Of a DNA stretch of 64,000 nt, positions 17,793-26,027 are shown piece by piece. The notes under the pieces are model-generated. The model worked only from the letters and a program-made list of their open reading frames with translations, ran no database searches and was not told the DNA's origin. Origin of the DNA: Arthrobacter sp. Soc17.1.1.1 (lineage in GTDB: Bacteria > Actinomycetota > Actinomycetes > Actinomycetales > Micrococcaceae); NCBI RefSeq assembly GCF_036867195.1, contig NZ_JBAJII010000001.1, positions 3,658,001-3,722,000 of the forward strand, given 5' to 3'. Both the position numbers and the translations under genes were made by a program. The stretch's first letter is position 1; each line of letters begins with the position of its first letter.

Positions 17793-18809
17793 ATGCAGCC
17801 CGCCACCAGCACCCGGGGGACCCCGTCCGAGGCCGACGACGCCGTCCCGTTCGAGCAACTCCTGGAAGCGTCGCGGCGGGAGCTGACGGGCTACTGCTAC
17901 CGGATGCTCGGTGCCGCGTCCGAGGCCGAGGACGCCGTGCAGGAGACCATGATCAAGGCGTGGTCGAAGCGGGACTCCTTCGCCGGCCAGTCGTCCCTGC
18001 GCACCTGGCTCTACCGGATCGCCCACAACGTCTGCGTGGACATGCTCCGAAGCCCTCAGCGCCGTGCTCGGCCCATGGATCTGGGGCCCTCCACGCGGAC
18101 GGCGGACGCCGTGCTCGGCGCACCGCTCACCGAGGGCGTCTTCGTGCAGCCCATCCCCGATGCCCGCGTGATCGACCTGGCCGGTGATCCCGCCGTCGTC
18201 GCGGAAGCCCGCGACACGGTCCGCCTGGCCTTCGTGGCGGCCCTGCAGCACCTGCCCCCGCTCCAGCGCAGCGCGCTCATCCTCTGCGAGGTGCTGCGCT
18301 GGTCCGCCGCGGAGGTCGCCACGCTGCTCGAGGTGACCACGGCGTCGATCAACAGCGCACTGCAGCGCGCCCGCAAGACGATGGCCGGCTACGAGCCCGC
18401 GACACCCATGCGCCTCGAGGACCCGGCGCACAGGGCCCTCCTCGCGCGGTACCTGGAGGCCTTCGAGTCCTACGACATGGACGTGCTCGTGTCACTGCTG
18501 CGCGACGACGTCGTCCTCTCCATGCCGCCCTTCGACCTGTGGCTCAGCGGCCCCGAGGACGTCATCGGCTGGTTCGTCGGGAAGGGCAGCGTCTGCGAGA
18601 ACGGCCGCCTCATCCCCCTCGACGTCAACGGTGCCGGAGGGTTCGCCAACTACCACTTCGTGGAGCCGGGCCTGTGGGAGCCGTGGGCCATCCAGGTCAT
18701 CGAGACCGACGGCGAGCGCATCACGGGCCACCACAACTTCCTCTACCCGGAGATGTTCGCGGCGTTCGGGCTCCCCCCGGTCATCGACGAACGGGGTACC
18801 ACGGCCTAG
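17793..18809 (+). CDS. ECF RNA polymerase sigma factor with SnoaL-like C-terminal domain
   Basis: A 338-residue extracytoplasmic-function sigma factor. Region 2 is visible (LTGYCYRMLGAASEAEDAVQ, FAGQSSLRTWLYRIAHN), as is region 4 (LQHLPPLQRSALIL; LLEVTTASINSALQRARK). The last 130 residues (LEAFESYDMDVLVSLLRDDV onward) form a SnoaL/NTF2-like domain, as in the SigG/SigJ-type long ECF factors. No anti-sigma factor gene is adjacent, and the extra domain is thought to replace it in such proteins. The ATG at 17793 follows GGAGG. Confidence 0.87.
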   Translation: MQPATSTRGTPSEADDAVPFEQLLEASRRELTGYCYRMLGAASEAEDAVQETMIKAWSKRDSFAGQSSLRTWLYRIAHNVCVDMLRSPQRRARPMDLGPSTRTADAVLGAPLTEGVFVQPIPDARVIDLAGDPAVVAEARDTVRLAFVAALQHLPPLQRSALILCEVLRWSAAEVATLLEVTTASINSALQRARKTMAGYEPATPMRLEDPAHRALLARYLEAFESYDMDVLVSLLRDDVVLSMPPFDLWLSGPEDVIGWFVGKGSVCENGRLIPLDVNGAGGFANYHFVEPGLWEPWAIQVIETDGERITGHHNFLYPEMFAAFGLPPVIDERGTTA

Positions 18810-19041
18810 CCGTTGCGCCGGCAGCAGGGCCGGCAACTCCTCCCCGCGCACTGTGCGACCGCGGGCTGCTTCCGGACGCGGAATTCGCCGCCGCGACATC
18901 GTCCCTCCTGGAGCAAAACCGCGCATTGTGTGGAGGAACACATTTGCGTCGGTAACGCATTCATGTCGAGATGTCGGCAAATACGCGATAAGGTCGGAAT
19001 CTGGGGCTCACGAATTCGTCCGGACAATGCAGGAGAATGAG

Positions 19042-19374
19042 ATGTCACAGCGCGTACAGGTTCATCTGGTCGACGACCTCAATGGCGAAGAAGCACAGGA
19101 AACCGTCCGATTCGGCCTCGACGGCACGAACTACGAAATAGACCTCACCGAACAGAATGCGAAGTCGCTGCGCGACGCCCTCTCCGGGTACGTCGACAAG
19201 GGGCGCAAGGCGGGCTCGGGCAAGCAGCCGGCCGCCGGCCCGAAGGCGTCGTCCCGTTCGAAGCGCGAGGATACCCAGCAGATCCGCCGCTGGGCGCAGG
19301 ACAACGGCTACAACCCGAGTTCACGCGGGCGCATCACGCAGTCGATCATCGACGCCTACAACGAGAGCCGCTGA
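19042..19374 (+). CDS. lsr2: Lsr2 family nucleoid-associated protein
   Basis: A 110-residue H-NS-like protein that bridges DNA and silences AT-rich genes in actinobacteria. The N-terminal oligomerisation domain reads QRVQVHLVDDLNGEEA and VRFGLDGTNYEIDL; a basic, Ser/Gly-rich linker follows (residues 52-75); the C-terminal DNA-binding domain RRWAQDNGYNPSSRGRI contains the RGR AT-minor-groove hook. An in-frame ATG at 19027 would add five residues. The upstream 230 bp are clearly richer in A/T than the surroundings, which suits autoregulation. Confidence 0.95.
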   Translation: MSQRVQVHLVDDLNGEEAQETVRFGLDGTNYEIDLTEQNAKSLRDALSGYVDKGRKAGSGKQPAAGPKASSRSKREDTQQIRRWAQDNGYNPSSRGRITQSIIDAYNESR

Positions 19375-19387
19375 GCCCGGGAACGCG

Positions 19388-19693
19388 ATGATCACCGTCC
19401 ACCTGCGCTACGAGATCGATCCCGACAAACGCGCCGACTTCGAGGAATACGGCCGGCGCTGGATCCATCTGGTCGGGAAACTGGGCGGCAATCACCACGG
19501 GTATTTCCTCCCGAGCGAGGGGGACAGCGATATCGCCTATGCGCTCTTCACGTTTCCCTCGCTCGCGGATTACGAGCGGTATCGCGAGGAGGCCGCGACG
19601 GACCCGGAGTGCGTCGACGCCTATCGCCTGGCACAGGACAGCAAATGCATCCGCCGGTACGAGCGCCGTTTCCTCGCGCCGCTGTTCGGGTAG
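19388..19693 (+). CDS. NIPSNAP family protein
   Basis: A 101-residue protein of the NIPSNAP/dimeric alpha-beta barrel type. It reads MITVHLRYEIDPDKRADFEEY, then GGNHHGYFLPSEGDSDIAY, and ends ERRFLAPLFG, all usual for this family of small ferredoxin-like-fold proteins. Function is unknown. It lies 13 bp after lsr2 and may be cotranscribed with it. Confidence 0.83.
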   Translation: MITVHLRYEIDPDKRADFEEYGRRWIHLVGKLGGNHHGYFLPSEGDSDIAYALFTFPSLADYERYREEAATDPECVDAYRLAQDSKCIRRYERRFLAPLFG

Positions 19694-19700
19694 GACGGCG

Positions 19701-20123
19701 CTAGGGGCTCCGCACCCACGCCAGGGCCTCGCCGGCCCTGTCGAAGTAGCGGGTCTCCGTCAGGGACTGCTCCAGGAATCCGGCGATCACGCGGTCCACC
19801 GGCCCGGTCCCGACGACGGCGATGCGGGAGGCCAGTGTGGCCTCGAGGAGCAGGGTGCGAGCCGGCGGGGCGATCCCCGCGAGCGCCTGCAGATGGACGA
19901 CGAGCGGCATCCGGTAGCCGTCGGACAGTTCGCGGATCGCATCGTAGGAGCCGAGGACGTCGACTGTCGTCAGCAGTGAACCGGGCGCCCACCACAGCAC
20001 GAGCAGCCCGTCCCGGCACTGCACGCAGTGCTTGTCCGCACAGTGCCGGCGGATGCCGGGCACATGCTGCGGACCGGGACAGAGCCGCGATGGCGCGGCC
20101 TTCCCCAGGATCGTGTCATTCAC
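19701..20123 (-). CDS. STAS/SEC14-like small protein of unknown function
   Basis: A protein of 140 residues if it starts at the GTG at 20123 (reading VNDTILGK). The body (LLVLWWAPGSLLTTVDV, then PLVVHLQAL, then ASRIAVVGTGPVDRVIAGF) resembles small actinobacterial proteins annotated as STAS/SEC14-like or DUF7793, with the alternation of strands and helices of that fold. A longer frame reaches 20240 from a TTG but its N-terminal part is atypical. The gene converges with the NIPSNAP gene (7 bp gap). Confidence 0.65.
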   Translation of the reverse strand: MNDTILGKAAPSRLCPGPQHVPGIRRHCADKHCVQCRDGLLVLWWAPGSLLTTVDVLGSYDAIRELSDGYRMPLVVHLQALAGIAPPARTLLLEATLASRIAVVGTGPVDRVIAGFLEQSLTETRYFDRAGEALAWVRSP

Positions 20124-20321
20124 TCGATGCCTCCAGGACGAACGGATCTTCGCTCCCAGCGACCGAATAGCTCCACTCTGGCACGGCCGGATCACCCGCT
20201 CCGCGAATACGGACAGAAGCGGGTAGTCCTCCCTGTACAAATCGAGTGGTGGGTGGAATCATCCCGAGTGATCCACACCACACCTCCGGTCGGGGACCGG
20301 TTCGACGCCGAGGGGGCAGCC

Positions 20322-21416
20322 ATGACAGCACCGGGAACCACACTCCTCGCCATCGGCACGAAGAAGGGCCTCTGGCTCGCCTCGAGCCGTGATCGGGTCA
20401 CGTGGACGCTGTCCGAACCGACGTTCCTCATGGAGGAGATCCCGAGCGTGGGGATCGATACCCGCGGAGGGCGCACCCGCCTGTTCGCGGGCCGCATGTC
20501 GTGGCACTTCGGCCCGTGCATCGCCCACTCGGACGATCTCGGCGAGACCTGGGCCGAGCCGCAGGAGGGCAGCCTCCGTTTCGCGGCGGAGGAGGGGGTC
20601 GCGCTGGAGCGCATCTGGCAGATCCAGCCCGACGCCGACTCCCGCCCGGGCGTCGTCTGGGCGGGATGCCAGCCCATCTCGGTCTGGAAGTCCACGGACC
20701 ACGGGGAGACCTTCGAGCTCAACCGGGGCCTCTGGGACCACCCCCACCGCAGCGAGTGGGGTGCCGGCTTCGGCGGGGCGGCCGCGCACACCGTGCTGCC
20801 CAGCCCAGCGGACGAGACGCTGCACGTCGCGATGAGCACGGGGGGCGTGTACCGGTCCGACGACGGCGGGGCGTCCTGGCAGCCGCGGAACAAGGGCATC
20901 AGCGCCTACTTCATGCCCGACCCCGACCCGGAGTTCGGGCAGTGCGTGCACAAGGTGGCCCGCGACGCCGTGGACCCCGACCGCCTGTTCGCCCAGAACC
21001 ACCACGGCGTCTACACGAGCACCGACCGCGGGGACTCGTGGCAGTCCATCGCCGACGGCCTGCCCGCCGACTTCGGCTTCGTGATGCTCACCCACCCGCA
21101 CCGCGGCGGCACGGCGTGGGTCATCCCGCTCAAGGCCGACGGCGAGCGCATCCCGCCCGAGGGCCGCCTGAGGGTGCACCGGACGGACGACGGCGGTGCC
21201 ACCTGGGAGGCGAGCGACGCCGGGCTGCCGCAGGCGGAGTACAACGCGGTGCTGCGTGATGCCGCCTGCGTCGACACCGCCGAGACGCCCGGCGTGTACT
21301 TCGGGACGCGCGGCGGGACCGTCTACGCGAGCGCCGACGAGGGCCGCACCTTCCGGGAGGTCGCACGGAACCTCCCGGACGTGCTCTCGGTCCGCGCCGC
21401 CGTCGTCACGGCCTGA
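20322..21416 (+). CDS. BNR/sialidase-type beta-propeller protein
   Basis: A 364-residue protein made of repeated Asp-box (BNR) units: SDDLGETW, STDHGETF, SDDGGASW, STDRGDSW, TDDGGATW and SADEGRTF. This indicates a six- or seven-bladed propeller of the sialidase/VPS10 superfamily. There is no signal peptide, so it should be cytoplasmic, and the catalytic Arg triad of true sialidases cannot be confirmed. The ATG at 20322 is chosen because the propeller begins directly afterwards. A MoaD/ThiS-like gene follows after 11 bp, a pairing that is seen repeatedly in bacteria. Confidence 0.82.
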   Translation: MTAPGTTLLAIGTKKGLWLASSRDRVTWTLSEPTFLMEEIPSVGIDTRGGRTRLFAGRMSWHFGPCIAHSDDLGETWAEPQEGSLRFAAEEGVALERIWQIQPDADSRPGVVWAGCQPISVWKSTDHGETFELNRGLWDHPHRSEWGAGFGGAAAHTVLPSPADETLHVAMSTGGVYRSDDGGASWQPRNKGISAYFMPDPDPEFGQCVHKVARDAVDPDRLFAQNHHGVYTSTDRGDSWQSIADGLPADFGFVMLTHPHRGGTAWVIPLKADGERIPPEGRLRVHRTDDGGATWEASDAGLPQAEYNAVLRDAACVDTAETPGVYFGTRGGTVYASADEGRTFREVARNLPDVLSVRAAVVTA

Positions 21417-21427
21417 TCGGCCCCCCG

Positions 21428-21724
21428 GTGCCCGCGACCATGCCCGTGACCGTCCTCATCCCGACGCTCCTGCGCCCCTACGTCGACGGGCGCAGCGAGG
21501 TCAGCATGGACCTGCACGGCCGGCACGACGTCTGCTCGCTGCTGGACCGCCTGGGCGAGGGTCGTCCGCTGCTCGAGCAGCGCATCCGTGAGGAGACCGG
21601 AGCCCTGAGGCGCTACGTGAACATCTACGTGGACGGCGAGGACGTGCGCCGCCTGGACGGGCTCGGCACGGCGGTCCCGGCGGGGGCGACCGTCATGATC
21701 GTCCAGTCCGTCGCCGGCGGCTAG
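21428..21724 (+). CDS. MoaD/ThiS-like beta-grasp sulfur carrier
   Basis: A 98-residue (GTG start at 21428) or 94-residue (ATG at 21440) ubiquitin-like protein. The final SVAGG supplies the Gly-Gly tail that is adenylated and thiocarboxylated in MoaD, ThiS and CysO. The central RRYVNIYVDGEDVRRLDGL segment is typical of MoaD. No moeB/thiF-like activating enzyme is nearby. It lies 11 bp behind the BNR propeller gene and is probably cotranscribed. Confidence 0.82.
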   Translation: MPATMPVTVLIPTLLRPYVDGRSEVSMDLHGRHDVCSLLDRLGEGRPLLEQRIREETGALRRYVNIYVDGEDVRRLDGLGTAVPAGATVMIVQSVAGG

Positions 21725-21898
21725 GGGTGGGACACCGCTTTACCCAGTGTTAACGGCACCCTCCCGGTGCTGAAATGTGGCGCTGCCTACCATTGCTGAG
21801 CGCGGCGTGCCACCCCCGGTCCAGCACCCCAGCCAGGTGCTCCCCCGGGCTCAGTCCCGTCCGGCACGCGCAAGCGCCATCACGGAAAAGGACTTCCC

Positions 21899-23185
21899 AT
21901 GGACTCTGGAAATGTCGCCTGGATTCTCGCCAGCGCCGCGCTCGTCTGTCTGATGATCCCGGCACTGGCCCTGTTCTACGGAGGGATGGTGGGCTCCCGC
22001 CGCATCCTCAACATGATGATGATGTGCTTCGGCGGAGCGAGCCTCGTCGCGGTGCTGTGGGCCCTGTTCGGCTATTCGATGGCCTTCGGCAACTCGGTCG
22101 GCGGGCTCGGCCTGATCGGGGACGTCGCCGAGTACGCCGGCATGGGCCAGCTGCTCGCCGAGGATCCGTCCGCCTCGATCCCCCCGATCCTCTTCGCGGG
22201 CTTCCAGCTCTTCTTCGCCTGCGTCACGACGGCACTCGTGGCCGGGGCCGCAGCGGGCCGCATGAAGTTCGGTGCCTGGATGATCTTCGCGGGTGTCTGG
22301 GCTACGCTGGTCTACTTCCCGATCGCCCACTGGGTCTTCGCCTTCAGCTCGGAGGACGGCTCGGTGGTGGGCGGCTGGATCGCCAATAACCTCGGCGCCA
22401 TCGACTTCGCCGGCGGCCTGGCCGTCCACATGAACGCGGGCATCGCAGCCCTCGCCCTCTCGCTCGTGCTCGGCCGCAGCCACGGCTGGCCGAAGGTGGA
22501 CCACGCCAAGCCGCACAGCCGTCCGCTCGTGCTCGTGGGCGCCGGCCTGCTGTGGGTGGGCTGGTTCGGCTTCAACGCAGGCTCCGCGCTCTCCGCAGGG
22601 CAGTCCGCGTCCGTGGTGTTCCTCAACACCGCGGTCGCGGCATCGGCCGGGCTGCTCGCGTGGGCCCTCGTGGAGCGTATCCGCAACGGCGCCGCCACGA
22701 GCATGGGGGCCGCCTCCGGCCTCGTCTCGGCCCTCGTCGCCATCACTCCGGCCTGTGGTGCGGTGAGCCCCATGGGCGCTCTGGCCATCGGCGCGATCGC
22801 GGGAGCGGTGTGCTCGCTCGCCATCGAACTCAAGTTCCGCCTCGGCTTCGACGACTCGCTCGACGTCGTCGGCGTGCACCTCATCGGCGGCATCCTCGGA
22901 ACCCTGCTCATCGGCCTCTTCGCGACGCCGGACGCCCCCAACGGCGTCGCCGGGGCGTTCTACGGGGGAGGACTCGAGCTGCTCGGCATCCAGGCACTCG
23001 CGACCGTCGCGGTGCTCGCCTACTCCTTCGTGGTCACGTGGGTGATTGCCCAGGTCATCCAGCGCACCATCGGCCTCCGGATCGAGCAGGAGGACGAGCT
23101 GCGCGGCATCGACATCTCCGCCCACTCCGAGTTCGCCTACCTGACCGACGAGGATCCCGTGGACCTCGGAGCACCCCGCAAGTAG
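21899..23185 (+). CDS. amt: Ammonium transporter
   Basis: A 428-residue Amt/Rh channel for ammonium uptake with eleven transmembrane helices. Family marks are PALALFYGGMVGSRR (residue 20), the pore histidines in GLAVHMNAG (about 178) and VGVHLIGG (about 323), and FNAGSALSAG. The cytoplasmic tail is short. No glnK/glnB gene is adjacent, unlike the usual amt-glnK pair. An A/T-containing stretch (21739-21760) precedes the gene, but I could not assign a GlnR or AmtR box. A strong hairpin terminator follows. Confidence 0.95.
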   Translation: MDSGNVAWILASAALVCLMIPALALFYGGMVGSRRILNMMMMCFGGASLVAVLWALFGYSMAFGNSVGGLGLIGDVAEYAGMGQLLAEDPSASIPPILFAGFQLFFACVTTALVAGAAAGRMKFGAWMIFAGVWATLVYFPIAHWVFAFSSEDGSVVGGWIANNLGAIDFAGGLAVHMNAGIAALALSLVLGRSHGWPKVDHAKPHSRPLVLVGAGLLWVGWFGFNAGSALSAGQSASVVFLNTAVAASAGLLAWALVERIRNGAATSMGAASGLVSALVAITPACGAVSPMGALAIGAIAGAVCSLAIELKFRLGFDDSLDVVGVHLIGGILGTLLIGLFATPDAPNGVAGAFYGGGLELLGIQALATVAVLAYSFVVTWVIAQVIQRTIGLRIEQEDELRGIDISAHSEFAYLTDEDPVDLGAPRK

Positions 23186-23210
23186 CCCGCCGACACCCTC
23201 CTACCCACGA

Positions 23211-23238
23211 GCAGACCGCCCGGCATCGGGCGGTCTGC
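23211..23238 (+). terminator. Hairpin terminator after amt
   Basis: A perfect 12-bp stem (GCAGACCGCCCG and its complement) with a GCAT loop, followed by a T/G-rich stretch, 25 bp after the amt stop. Confidence 0.75.
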
Positions 23239-23257
23239 TGTGGTGTCGAGGGTCCCG

Positions 23258-23296
23258 GCGCGGGTCAGAGGCGCGGGTCAGAGGCGCGGGTCAGAG
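23258..23296. repeat. Three tandem 13-bp units over the end of the GNAT gene
   Basis: The unit GCGCGGGTCAGAG occurs three times in direct succession (23258-23270, 23271-23283, 23284-23296), and a partial fourth copy continues into the gene. The third copy contains the stop codon of the minus-strand GNAT-like gene. Confidence 0.85.
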
Positions 23297-23662
23297 GCGC
23301 AGGGCGTTCAGCCGCTCGAGGGCGTCGCCGGGACCCACCGCAGTGATGCCGTGGGTCCGCGCCCAGGCTGCCAGCTCCTCCGTGATGGCCTGCGAGACGC
23401 CGGACCACCGGGCGTACGGGAGCACGTAGATGGAGTCGACGTCGGCATGTGCCGCATCGAGGAGCCGCAGGCCGCCACAGCCGACGGGCTGCCCGGACGC
23501 CAGTTCGTAGGCGATGAGGAAGACGGCGATACCGCTCCCGTCGTCGGCAGCGGGGAGGCTCGCGGCGGACCGGCCGCGGTCGTTCTCCGCGCGCAGGGCC
23601 TCCCGCAGCCCCACGGCCACCGGGTTGGTCCAGGGGACGTACCTGACCCTCAGCGTCTGCAT
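23291..23662 (-). CDS. GNAT-like acetyltransferase
   Basis: A 123-residue protein with the outline of a GNAT acetyltransferase: IAVFLIAYELASGQPVGCGGL as the central strands, VDSIYVLPYARWSGVS where the acetyl-CoA loop is expected, and AWARTHGITAVG at the end. The usual Q/RxxGxG/A motif is degenerate (ARWSGV), so activity is uncertain. The ATG at 23662 has a good AGGAGG site. The gene ends inside a tandem repeat. Confidence 0.72.
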   Translation of the reverse strand: MQTLRVRYVPWTNPVAVGLREALRAENDRGRSAASLPAADDGSGIAVFLIAYELASGQPVGCGGLRLLDAAHADVDSIYVLPYARWSGVSQAITEELAAWARTHGITAVGPGDALERLNALRL

Positions 23663-23823
23663 GGCAGCCTCCTGTGGAAGTGATGTGCTCCCCAACGCTA
23701 TGGGGAAGGGGTTTCGGCAGTATTTCCACCCGCGTAATTCCGTGTGCACCCCTTTCCCGGGGACGCAGCGCGGGGACCACCTCGCCCTGGCTTTCCTGAA
23801 GGAAGCGTCCTACCCTGATCGTC

Positions 23824-24321
23824 ATGCCCCTGCGCTCCGACTGGTCCGACAGCCAGTGCCCCCTCGCCCGCGGACTCGAGGTCCTCGGGGACCCCTGGGC
23901 CCTCCTCGTGCTGCGGGAGGTGTTCTTCGGTCGCAGCCGGTTCGACGACCTCCGCACCCATACCGGCATCGCCGAGAGCGTGCTCAGCCGACGGCTCTCC
24001 GCGCTCACCCGTCACGGGCTGCTGGCACGGACCCCCTGCCGGGACACCTCCGGCGGGACACGCCACGAGTACCGCCTGACGGAGACGGGAGAGGGCGCCC
24101 TGCCCGTCCTGAACGCCATGATCCTGTTCGCCGAGCAGTACCTGCAGGCACCCTCCGCCACGGCCCACATGCAGGTCGTCCATTCACCCTGCGGCCGCCC
24201 GACGGCGAGCGCCGACCGCTGCGACGCCTGCGGCGAGAGCCTCACCCCTGCCACGACGGCGTGGATGAGCCTCGCCCGCTCCGGCCACCCGGTCCCCCTT
24301 GCGACGGCGGTCGTCAGGTGA
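23824..24321 (+). CDS. HxlR family transcriptional regulator
   Basis: A 165-residue regulator with the HxlR winged helix: CPLARGLEVLGDPWALLVLR, then RFDDLRTHTGIAESVLSRRL. The C-terminal part contains a possible zinc ribbon (SPCGRP and RCDACGES), typical of the longer HxlR proteins. Its stop overlaps the MFS start (GTGA), so regulator and transporter are coupled and the transporter is the likely target. Confidence 0.88.
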   Translation: MPLRSDWSDSQCPLARGLEVLGDPWALLVLREVFFGRSRFDDLRTHTGIAESVLSRRLSALTRHGLLARTPCRDTSGGTRHEYRLTETGEGALPVLNAMILFAEQYLQAPSATAHMQVVHSPCGRPTASADRCDACGESLTPATTAWMSLARSGHPVPLATAVVR

Positions 24322-25661
24322 GCGCCGGCAGCGCACCCACGGTCCGGCGCCCCCGCATCCACCCGGCCTGGATCGTGGCCGCCGTGGCCTTCCTGACCCT
24401 GGTGGGCGCGGCAGGTTTCCGCGCCGCCCCGTCGGTCCTGATGGTGCCGCTGGAGGAGGAGTTCGGCTGGTCCCGGGGCGTCCTGTCGCTGGCCGTCAGC
24501 ATCAACCTCGTCCTCTTCGGGCTCACGGCACCGTTCGCCGCGGCACTCATGGAACGGTTCGGCATCCGCCGGATCACCTCGCTCGCGCTGCTGGTCATCG
24601 GAGCGGGCAGCGCCCTGACGGTCCTCGTGCGTGAGCCCTGGCAGATCCTGCTCACGTGGGGCGTGCTGATCGGGCTGGGCACGGGCAGCATAGCCCTCGT
24701 TTTCGCGGCGACGGTCGCCTCCACCTGGTTCGTCCGCCGCCGCGGCCTCGTGGTCGGCATCCTGACGGCCGGCAGCGCCGCGGGCCAGCTGGTCTTCCTG
24801 CCGGTGATGGCCGCCCTGGTGGACACCGCGAACTGGCGTGTCGCCTCCCTGGTCATCGCCGCCGGAGCGCTCGCGGTGATTCCGCTCGTCCTCGTCTGGC
24901 TGCACGACGCACCCGCCGACATCGGCGCCCGGCCCTACGGTGAACCGCCCGGCGATGCGGTTCCGGCATCCGCCCCGGCGCAGCGGACCAACGCCGCGGC
25001 GCGTGCGCTCCGTGCCCTCCGGACCGCCTCGCACCACCGCACGTTCTGGGCACTCGCCGGCGGCTTCGCGATCTGCGGGGCCACCACGAACGGGCTGATC
25101 GGCACGCACTTCATCCCGTCCGCCCACGACCACGGCATGTCGACGACGACGGCGGCAGGCCTCCTCGCCCTCGTCGGGGTCTTCGACATCGTGGGGACCA
25201 TCGCCTCCGGCTGGCTCACCGACCGGTACAACCCGAAGGTGCTCCTTGCCGTCTACTACCTGTTCCGCGGGATCAGCCTGTTCGTGCTGCCGGCGCTGCT
25301 CGCGGCGACCGTGCAGCCCCCGATGATCATCTTCATCGTCATCTACGGGCTCGACTGGGTGGCCACCGTGCCACCGACCGTCGCGCTCTGCCGCTCCGCC
25401 TTCGGCGCTGACGGCCCGCTCGTCTTCGGGTGGGTGTTCGCCGCACACCAGCTCGGTGCGGCAGCGGCGGCCGTGGGTGCTGGCTTCATCCGGGATACCA
25501 GCGGCGAGTACACGATCGCGTGGTTCGGAGCGGCGGCCCTGTGCGCAGTGGCAGCCCTCCTCACGTTCCTCGTCCGGCGGGACATCGCGCAGGACCCTGG
25601 GGCGTCGGCACCGGTGGGCGGTGCCCGTGCGGCCGCCGAAGCCGCACCCTCCGGCCGCTGA
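24318..25661 (+). CDS. MFS transporter (oxalate/formate or monocarboxylate type)
   Basis: A 447-residue carrier with twelve hydrophobic helices. The segment EEFGWSRGVLSLAVSINL near residue 50 and FIPSAHDHGMSTTTAAGLL in the second half resemble the OFA/monocarboxylate branch of the MFS, exporting or importing small organic acids. The GTG start at 24318 overlaps the HxlR stop. Substrate unknown. Confidence 0.87.
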   Translation: MSAGSAPTVRRPRIHPAWIVAAVAFLTLVGAAGFRAAPSVLMVPLEEEFGWSRGVLSLAVSINLVLFGLTAPFAAALMERFGIRRITSLALLVIGAGSALTVLVREPWQILLTWGVLIGLGTGSIALVFAATVASTWFVRRRGLVVGILTAGSAAGQLVFLPVMAALVDTANWRVASLVIAAGALAVIPLVLVWLHDAPADIGARPYGEPPGDAVPASAPAQRTNAAARALRALRTASHHRTFWALAGGFAICGATTNGLIGTHFIPSAHDHGMSTTTAAGLLALVGVFDIVGTIASGWLTDRYNPKVLLAVYYLFRGISLFVLPALLAATVQPPMIIFIVIYGLDWVATVPPTVALCRSAFGADGPLVFGWVFAAHQLGAAAAAVGAGFIRDTSGEYTIAWFGAAALCAVAALLTFLVRRDIAQDPGASAPVGGARAAAEAAPSGR

Positions 25662-25831
25662 GCGGTGGCAGGGCGACGAGGTCCTCGAGGAGGGCGTCGG
25701 ACGGTGCCCGGCGTGTCACGGGGCGCCTGCTGGTGCCCGCACCAAGAACCGGTAGGCAGGGGGTTGCGGGCGTCCTACGCTGGTCTCGTATCGGACACGG
25801 GCCCCCAGCACCGGGATGGAGTGGACCAGCA

Positions 25832-26005
25832 GTGAGTACTCGCACGTCGTTCGTGGATGACGAGCTCCCCGGCCTCGAGGAGCGGGAGCGGCGCGCCCTG
25901 CGTCTCCTCGACGCCTTCCCTTCGGCGCAGGCGCGGGAGGCGTACCGGCGGGCGTCCCTCGACCTGCTGGTCTACCGGCTCGGCCATCAGCAGGTCCCCC
26001 GCTAG
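25832..26005 (+). CDS. Small protein of 57 residues, unknown function
   Basis: A short reading frame from a GTG, beginning STRTSFVDDELPGLEE (after the start residue) and ending LVYRLGHQQVPR. It is charged and predicted helical, with RERRALRLLDAFP and AREAYRRASLDLLVY. Codon use matches neighbouring genes. It lies between the MFS gene and the convergent PxpBC gene. The conserved look supports it being real, but I do not recognise the family. Confidence 0.5.
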   Translation: MSTRTSFVDDELPGLEERERRALRLLDAFPSAQAREAYRRASLDLLVYRLGHQQVPR

Positions 26006-26027
26006 CTGCGGTCAGGCCCGGGCAGGA

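Noticed and set aside
20124..20240. Longer N-terminus of the STAS-like protein from a TTG
   Set aside because: The extra residues are rich in Arg/Ser and unlike the rest; GTG at 20123 is more likely, though not certain.
21725..21898. GlnR or AmtR operator before amt
   Set aside because: TTACCCAGTGTTAAC looks A/T-rich and half-symmetric, but I could not match it to a GlnR or AmtR consensus with confidence.
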